Below are positions 14,483 through 18,873 of a stretch of 18,873 nt of DNA, piece after piece. The notes under the pieces were generated by a model. That model was not told where the DNA came from. It saw nothing but the letters and a program-made list of their open reading frames with translations, and made no database searches. The stretch lies in contig DHDG01000064.1 in the NCBI GenBank assembly GCA_002399265.1, positions 45,138 to 64,010 on the forward strand. Reading direction: 5' to 3'. This DNA is from Firmicutes bacterium UBA4882. Its GTDB lineage: Bacteria; Bacillota; UBA4882. The translations under genes were made by a program, and so were the position numbers. Positions within the stretch are counted from its first letter, which is position 1. Every line of letters starts with the position of its first letter.

Positions 14483-15574
14483 TTGCCCAGAGTGCCTGCT
14501 ATTGTATGGCAAAATGGCCTGCTCAAGCTATTGGATCAGCGCCGCCTGCCTTTGGAGATTATCTATCTGGATTGTCGGGATCATGGCGCGGTAGCGGATG
14601 CGATTCAGAAAATGGTCGTTAGAGGAGCGCCGGCGATTGGAGCTGCTGCAGCATACGGAATGTTGCTGGCGGCGCGCGTTTACGCCGTTTGTGGCGCGAG
14701 TACTGATAGTAGGGTCGCGGGTGCCGCTTGTCCCGCAAGCCAGCAATTTGATCAATTTAAGCAACAATTGGTTTTGGCTGCGGAAGAATTGCGCCGCACG
14801 CGCCCTACGGCTGTTAATCTGGAATGGGCTTTGCAGCGCGTCTTAGCAGCTGTAGAACAGACGGGATCGCCTGCTGAGGCAGTCCAAGTGCTTGAGCGCG
14901 AAGCCGCCCTCATTGCCAGTGAAGATGTTGAGGCTAACCGGGCCATCGGCAAATTCGGGGCAACGCTTATCAAGGATGGTGACCATATTATCACCCACTG
15001 CAATGCGGGGGCATTGGCAACAGTCGACTACGGCACTGCTTTGGGTGTGATCCGCGCGGCGCATGAGGAAGACAAGCGCATTCATGTCTACGCTGATGAG
15101 ACGCGTCCGTATTTGCAGGGCGCGCGGCTGACCACTTGGGAGCTAATGCAGGATGGGATACCGGTTACGCTGATTACTGATAATATGGCGGCCTGGGTGA
15201 TGGCTGCCAAAAAGGCTGACTTAGTAATTGTCGGTGCCGACCGGGTGGCGGCTAACGGCGATGTCGCCAACAAGATCGGCACCTATGGTTTAGCAGTGCT
15301 GGCGAAGTTTCATAAAATCCCGTTTTATGTGGCAGCGCCTTTGTCAAGTATTGACCTGTCCATCGCGAGCGGACAAGACATTGTTATCGAAGAACGCGCT
15401 CCGGAAGAAGTGACCCATGTGGCGGGGCAGCAAGTGGCCCCGACCGGCGTGACAGTGTTCAATCCCGCTTTTGACGTGACTCCGGCCGCACTGATCACAG
15501 CGGTGATCACCGAAAAAGGCGTTTTTAAAGGGAGTGCGGCGGCGGGCCTAAAATCATTGGGGGTGTCCCGTTGA
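14483..15574 (+). CDS. mtnA: S-methyl-5-thioribose-1-phosphate isomerase
   Basis: This isomerase converts methylthioribose-1-phosphate to methylthioribulose-1-phosphate. It belongs to the eIF2B-like fold: RGAPAIGAAAAYG (47-59), the catalytic Cys in THCNAG (Cys173), VYADETRPYLQGARLT (202-217) and the catalytic Asp in GADRVAANGD (Asp253) are all present. Length (363 aa) is normal for the family. TTG 14483 is preferred because AAAGGGG lies 9 bp upstream and the protein then starts at PRVPAIVW, 4 bp after the phosphorylase stop; GTG 14441 and ATG 14447 would overlap that gene and lack a ribosome site. Between the first helices, residues about 66-92 form a Cys/Ser/Gln-rich insert not expected in MtnA. 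No mtnBCD or mtnK follows, so the product's fate is outside the window. Confidence 0.92.
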   Translation: MPRVPAIVWQNGLLKLLDQRRLPLEIIYLDCRDHGAVADAIQKMVVRGAPAIGAAAAYGMLLAARVYAVCGASTDSRVAGAACPASQQFDQFKQQLVLAAEELRRTRPTAVNLEWALQRVLAAVEQTGSPAEAVQVLEREAALIASEDVEANRAIGKFGATLIKDGDHIITHCNAGALATVDYGTALGVIRAAHEEDKRIHVYADETRPYLQGARLTTWELMQDGIPVTLITDNMAAWVMAAKKADLVIVGADRVAANGDVANKIGTYGLAVLAKFHKIPFYVAAPLSSIDLSIASGQDIVIEERAPEEVTHVAGQQVAPTGVTVFNPAFDVTPAALITAVITEKGVFKGSAAAGLKSLGVSR

Positions 15575-16230
15575 AAAATCAGATACTGAAAAAGCGGTTC
15601 TTAAAAGCTGGTATCATGATAGTCTTGCTTGTCGCAGCTGACCAGATCACCAAAATAGTGGCGGACATCGTGTTGGCGGAAAAAACGATTTCAGTTATTG
15701 GGGATTTCTTTCAACTTGATTTGGCGTACAACCCCGGTTTTGGATTTAGCATGGGAACCGGCTGGCCTCAGTGGCTGTCAATGGCGATTAAGATACTAAT
15801 ACCTTTGTCTGCTGCCTTATTTACGTTTTTCAGGCTGAAAGCTTCCGATTGTACGCGTTTGGAGGCTTTGTCCCTGATCTTGCTGACGGCAGGTGCCTTT
15901 GGAAACCTGATTGACAGGCTGTTTCGTGGATATGTTATTGATTTTCTACTCTTTAAGATGTATGGTCTTTTTGGGTTTCAATACTGGCCGACTTTTAATG
16001 TGGCTGACATTCTCGTTGTATCAGGGACAATCGGGTTTGCCATCACCCAGCTGTTAGCGGCCGTACGCGAGCATGAGGCGGAAAAAAGAAAGTCCGAGGC
16101 AGGACACGCAGGAGAGGGAGAGCCGCCAGAGGCGCAGGCGGGCGAGGGCGGCGTGTCAGAGACAGAAGAAGCAAGCGCGCCAGAGGCGCCGGAAACGGCA
16201 CCGGATATCGCGGAAGAGGGGGAACGCTAA
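15571..16230 (+). CDS. lspA: Lipoprotein signal peptidase (signal peptidase II) with acidic tail
   Basis: An inner-membrane aspartyl protease that cleaves diacylglyceryl-modified prolipoproteins just before the lipidated Cys. Four hydrophobic segments are visible. The catalytic aspartates are Asp115 in GNLIDR and Asp146 in FNVADI; the conserved N-x-G-F-x-F/S loop is NPGFGFS (54-60). The family is usually about 150-170 aa; here residues 168-219 form an extra acidic, Glu/Ala/Pro/Gly-rich tail predicted to be disordered and cytoplasmic. The TTG start (15571) overlaps the mtnA stop in TTGA, with GGGGGTG about 6 bp upstream. Its place inside a SAM-recycling operon is unexpected but may only reflect co-expression. 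Confidence 0.95.
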   Translation: MKNQILKKRFLKAGIMIVLLVAADQITKIVADIVLAEKTISVIGDFFQLDLAYNPGFGFSMGTGWPQWLSMAIKILIPLSAALFTFFRLKASDCTRLEALSLILLTAGAFGNLIDRLFRGYVIDFLLFKMYGLFGFQYWPTFNVADILVVSGTIGFAITQLLAAVREHEAEKRKSEAGHAGEGEPPEAQAGEGGVSETEEASAPEAPETAPDIAEEGER

Positions 16231-17477
16231 TGCAGGCAATTGTGCGAGATATGAAGCTCGCGCCGGAAGGTCATCTGAAGATTGATTGGGCCTGGCAGCA
16301 TATGCCGCTCCTGAATGCTCTCAAGAGCGAGTTTGAAAAGAGCCGGCCATTTCTTAATAAGCGGATGGCCGTTTCCGTACATTTGGAGGCTAAGACCGCC
16401 TGTTTGGCGCTAGTCCTGAAGGCCGCCGGAGCAGACGTCGCAGTTACTGGCTCGAATCCGCTCTCTACCCAGGACGCCATCGCGGCGGCATTAGCGGAAC
16501 GGGGAATCCCCGTGTTTGCCTGGCATGGTGCCACGACGCAGGAGTATAAGGAGCATCTGGCTGCCACTCTTGACATCCAGCCGGAGCTTTTCCTGGATGA
16601 CGGTGGGGATCTGACCACGATGCTACACGGAGAAAAAAGGTCGCTGCTGCCTGGAGTAAAGGGTGGCTGCGAAGAAACCACTACCGGGTTGATGCGGATG
16701 CGGGCGATGGCCAAAGCAGGCAAACTTGCGTTTCCGATGATCGCAGTCAATGATGCGGATTGTAAGCATCTGTTTGATAATCGCTATGGAACCGGACAAT
16801 CAGTTTGGGATGGGATTATGAGAACCACTAACTTGATTGTCGCGGGCAAAAATGTGGTCGTAGCAGGGTTTGGGTGGTGCGGTAAGGGCGTGGCTATGCG
16901 AGCCAAGGGATTAGGCGCCAACGTCATTGTAACTGAGGTGGATCCAATACGTGCGTTGGAAGCTGTCATGGAAGGATTTCGCGTTATGCCAATGATTGAA
17001 GCCGCAGCTCTGGGCGATATCTTTATCACGGTGACAGGCTGCTGCAATGTAATTGGACGCGCTCATTTTGAACGTATGCGGGATGGAGCTTTGCTGTGCA
17101 ATGCCGGACATTTTGACGTCGAGGTCAATAAGACGGAACTCAAAGAGCTGGCCTGCGCGCAGCGACTGGTCAGAAAAAATATTGAAGAATTTGCACTCCC
17201 AGACGGGCGCCGGTTATATCTGCTGGGTGAGGGCAGATTGGTCAATCTGGCGGCCGGGGATGGTCATCCGGTAGAGATTATGGATATGTCTTTCGCAATT
17301 CAGGCATTAGCACTGGAATACCTTAGCCGGGAAGCCCATAATCTGGAGCCGGGAGTACATCCGGTACCGGCGGAAATAGATCATAGCGTTGCGCGCTTGA
17401 GGCTTCGCTCGCTGGACTGTCAGATCGATGAATTAGAGGAAGAGCAGCGCCGCTATTTGAATGGGTGGGAGGACTGA
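16230..17477 (+). CDS. ahcY: S-adenosylhomocysteinase family, short form; possible S-inosylhomocysteine hydrolase
   Basis: A 415-aa NAD-dependent hydrolase that releases homocysteine. Seen: SVHLEAKTACL (49-59), SNPLSTQD (75-82), DDGGD (123-127), EETTTG (148-153), Lys179 and Asp183-Asn184 in the KHLFDN catalytic motif, the NAD loop GFGWCG (213-218) and NAGHFDVEV. It is the short form found in archaea and Thermotoga and lacks the C-terminal Lys/Tyr tail of human AHCY. At the base-recognising site, human His55-Met-Thr57-x-Glu59-Thr corresponds to His51-Leu-Glu53-Ala-Lys55-Thr56 here: Thr57 is Glu and Glu59 is Lys. That swap fits recognition of the N1-H/O6 face of hypoxanthine, as reported for the Methanocaldococcus S-inosylhomocysteine hydrolase. 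ATG 16230 overlaps the lspA stop by one base; mtaD follows at once. Confidence 0.93.
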   Translation: MQAIVRDMKLAPEGHLKIDWAWQHMPLLNALKSEFEKSRPFLNKRMAVSVHLEAKTACLALVLKAAGADVAVTGSNPLSTQDAIAAALAERGIPVFAWHGATTQEYKEHLAATLDIQPELFLDDGGDLTTMLHGEKRSLLPGVKGGCEETTTGLMRMRAMAKAGKLAFPMIAVNDADCKHLFDNRYGTGQSVWDGIMRTTNLIVAGKNVVVAGFGWCGKGVAMRAKGLGANVIVTEVDPIRALEAVMEGFRVMPMIEAAALGDIFITVTGCCNVIGRAHFERMRDGALLCNAGHFDVEVNKTELKELACAQRLVRKNIEEFALPDGRRLYLLGEGRLVNLAAGDGHPVEIMDMSFAIQALALEYLSREAHNLEPGVHPVPAEIDHSVARLRLRSLDCQIDELEEEQRRYLNGWED

Positions 17478-17478
17478 A

Positions 17479-18837
17479 ATGCTAACTAAAATTGAGAATG
17501 TATGGGTCTTAAACCCGCGCGCGCCGCTATCTCTGACGCAGTCTCAATCCCATGCTGTCGATGTGTTTTATGGTTGTGTGATCATTAAGGACGACACGAT
17601 TATCTATGCTGGGAAGCCTGAGGGATGGAACGACGACGAGGGGCTGGCAGGCGGCGCACAAGAACGCCAATTTGACACAATCGTTGATGGGAAAGGGAAA
17701 GTCCTGATCCCCGGATTGATCAACTGCCATACCCATGTGCCAATGGTCATGTTGCGTGGCCTGGCGGACGATCTGGAACTGCACAACTGGCTTGAGCAAG
17801 CAGTCTTTCCGATTGAGGATCGCATGACCCCGGAAGATGTCTATTGGGCATCCAAAGTGGGTATTGCCGAAATGATTCGCGGAGGGACGACCTGCTTTTC
17901 TGAAATGTATTTCCATATGGACGCTGTCGCGCAGGCGGTTGAAGAGACGGGGATCAGAGCGGTTCTGACACGGGGTTTCGCCAGCAGCGGCGGCGACGGC
18001 GGCGCAGCAAAGCTGGCGGATGGATTGGACTTCGCCCTGCGTCAAAGAAACGGGGCTGGCGGTAGAATTACTACAATGCTGGGTCCGCATGCCCCTTACA
18101 CTTGTACGCCGGATTTTTTAAGAGAAGTTGCGGCACTCGCTGCCGAGCACCAATTGCCGATCCATATTCATGTTGCGGAAACGGCCCGCGAAATCGACCA
18201 GATCAGGGAGCAGTATGGCCGGACCCCAGTAGAATTGCTGGAGGACGTGGGCTTGTTTGGCACCAGGTTGTTGGCAGCCCATGGGGTGCACCTGAATGAC
18301 CGGGATATGGAGATATTAGCGACTCGTGGTGCGGCGGTGGCGCACTGTCCGGCATCCAATCTGAAGCTGGCCAGTGGCATTGCCCCGATTGGCAGGATGA
18401 CAGCCAAGGGTATCAATGTCTGTCTTGGCACAGACGGTGCCGCCAGCAACAATAATCTGGACATGATTTCCGAAATGCGTTTGGCAGCGCTTCTAGCTAA
18501 GGGAATCTCCGGAGACCCAACGGCTATGCCTGCGGCAGACGCGATGCATGCTGCTGTTGCCGGTGGTGCCCAAGCCCTGGCATTGGAGGGTGTAGTCGGA
18601 TCAATCAGTCCCGGTATGAAGGCTGACTTGGCGCTGATTGACTATCAAAAACCGCATCTCACTCCGGATGCCAATTTGGTTTCGTTACTCGTCTATTCCT
18701 GCCGCGCCGACGACGTTACCGATGTTATGGTAAATGGCCAGTGGTTGATGCGCGATGGCCTTTTGCAGACTATTGATGAGTACGAGGCGATGGAACATTG
18801 CAATAAAAGCATTCGGCGGATTAAGGGGAGTCTGTAG
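17479..18837 (+). CDS. mtaD: 5-methylthioadenosine/S-adenosylhomocysteine deaminase
   Basis: A 452-aa amidohydrolase that deaminates MTA, SAH and often adenosine to their inosyl forms. The zinc site is complete: NCHTH (His84, His86), IHIHVAE (His231, with Glu234), AAHGV (His268) and LGTDGAASNNNLDM (Asp319). Both flanking small domains of the composite beta-sandwich are present (1-77 and the C-terminal region from PGMKADLALID). ATG 17479 is chosen because GGGAGG at 17466-17471 lies 7 bp upstream; the in-frame ATG at 17461 would lie inside ahcY with no ribosome site. A low-complexity stretch (SSGGDGGAAK) lies near 169-178. It ends the visible operon; no terminator is seen in the 36 bp left in the window. 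Confidence 0.94.
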   Translation: MLTKIENVWVLNPRAPLSLTQSQSHAVDVFYGCVIIKDDTIIYAGKPEGWNDDEGLAGGAQERQFDTIVDGKGKVLIPGLINCHTHVPMVMLRGLADDLELHNWLEQAVFPIEDRMTPEDVYWASKVGIAEMIRGGTTCFSEMYFHMDAVAQAVEETGIRAVLTRGFASSGGDGGAAKLADGLDFALRQRNGAGGRITTMLGPHAPYTCTPDFLREVAALAAEHQLPIHIHVAETAREIDQIREQYGRTPVELLEDVGLFGTRLLAAHGVHLNDRDMEILATRGAAVAHCPASNLKLASGIAPIGRMTAKGINVCLGTDGAASNNNLDMISEMRLAALLAKGISGDPTAMPAADAMHAAVAGGAQALALEGVVGSISPGMKADLALIDYQKPHLTPDANLVSLLVYSCRADDVTDVMVNGQWLMRDGLLQTIDEYEAMEHCNKSIRRIKGSL

Positions 18838-18873
18838 CCAAACGATAATAGGTGACCAGACAAAGTAAATGCA

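Noticed and set aside
16271..16750. 159-codon antisense open frame inside ahcY
   Set aside because: Codon-bias shadow of a gene with complete catalytic and NAD motifs.

Overview
The window looks like chromosomal DNA of a low-to-mid GC, Firmicutes-type bacterium that has an outer membrane. The Firmicutes signs are strong GGAGG-type ribosome binding sites, frequent TTG/GTG starts, an FMN riboswitch with an intrinsic terminator, and a YprA/MrfA-type helicase. The outer membrane is inferred from one secreted protein with a single POTRA domain and an Omp85-type beta-barrel (3239-4435). A Negativicutes (Sporomusa-like) or other diderm Firmicutes host is my inference; I cannot place it by search.

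Layout. (1) 1-3162: promoter, FMN riboswitch and terminator, then a three-gene ABC importer (ATPase, permease, NMT1/THI5-like lipoprotein) ending in a strong terminator; most likely a RibXY-type riboflavin importer. (2) 3239-6975: the Omp85-like outer-membrane protein, a Ste24/M48 membrane metalloprotease and a GT4 glycosyltransferase, a loose envelope group. (3) 7031-8025: a perfect terminator hairpin placed directly ahead of an AT-rich, Cys-rich secreted protein of unknown function. (4) 8061-10953, minus strand: a SNF2-family helicase followed by an unrecognised 319-aa protein. (5) 10981-11063: a 30-bp perfect inverted repeat between the divergent helicase genes. (6) 11192-18837: a very tight plus-strand operon of six genes: mrfA-like helicase, a nucleoside phosphorylase of the MTAP/MTIP family, mtnA, lspA, an S-adenosylhomocysteinase-family hydrolase, and mtaD.

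How the genes work together. The last operon recycles the by-products of S-adenosylmethionine. MtaD would deaminate methylthioadenosine and S-adenosylhomocysteine to their inosyl forms. Two residue changes visible here suggest that the two partner enzymes have been re-tuned for 6-oxopurines: the phosphorylase carries Asn where human MTAP has its adenine-binding Asp, and the AhcY homologue carries Glu and Lys where human AHCY has Thr57 and Glu59. The operon may therefore run an inosine-type SAM salvage route (MTI phosphorylase plus S-inosylhomocysteine hydrolase) rather than the textbook adenosine one. This is the most interesting reading of the window.

A second, structural theme runs through the whole window: short GC-rich tandem repeats with periods of 6, 9, 12 or 18 bp (all multiples of three) sit at gene ends, in interdomain linkers or just upstream of starts. 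At least six are clear. They add low-complexity tails or linkers without breaking reading frames.
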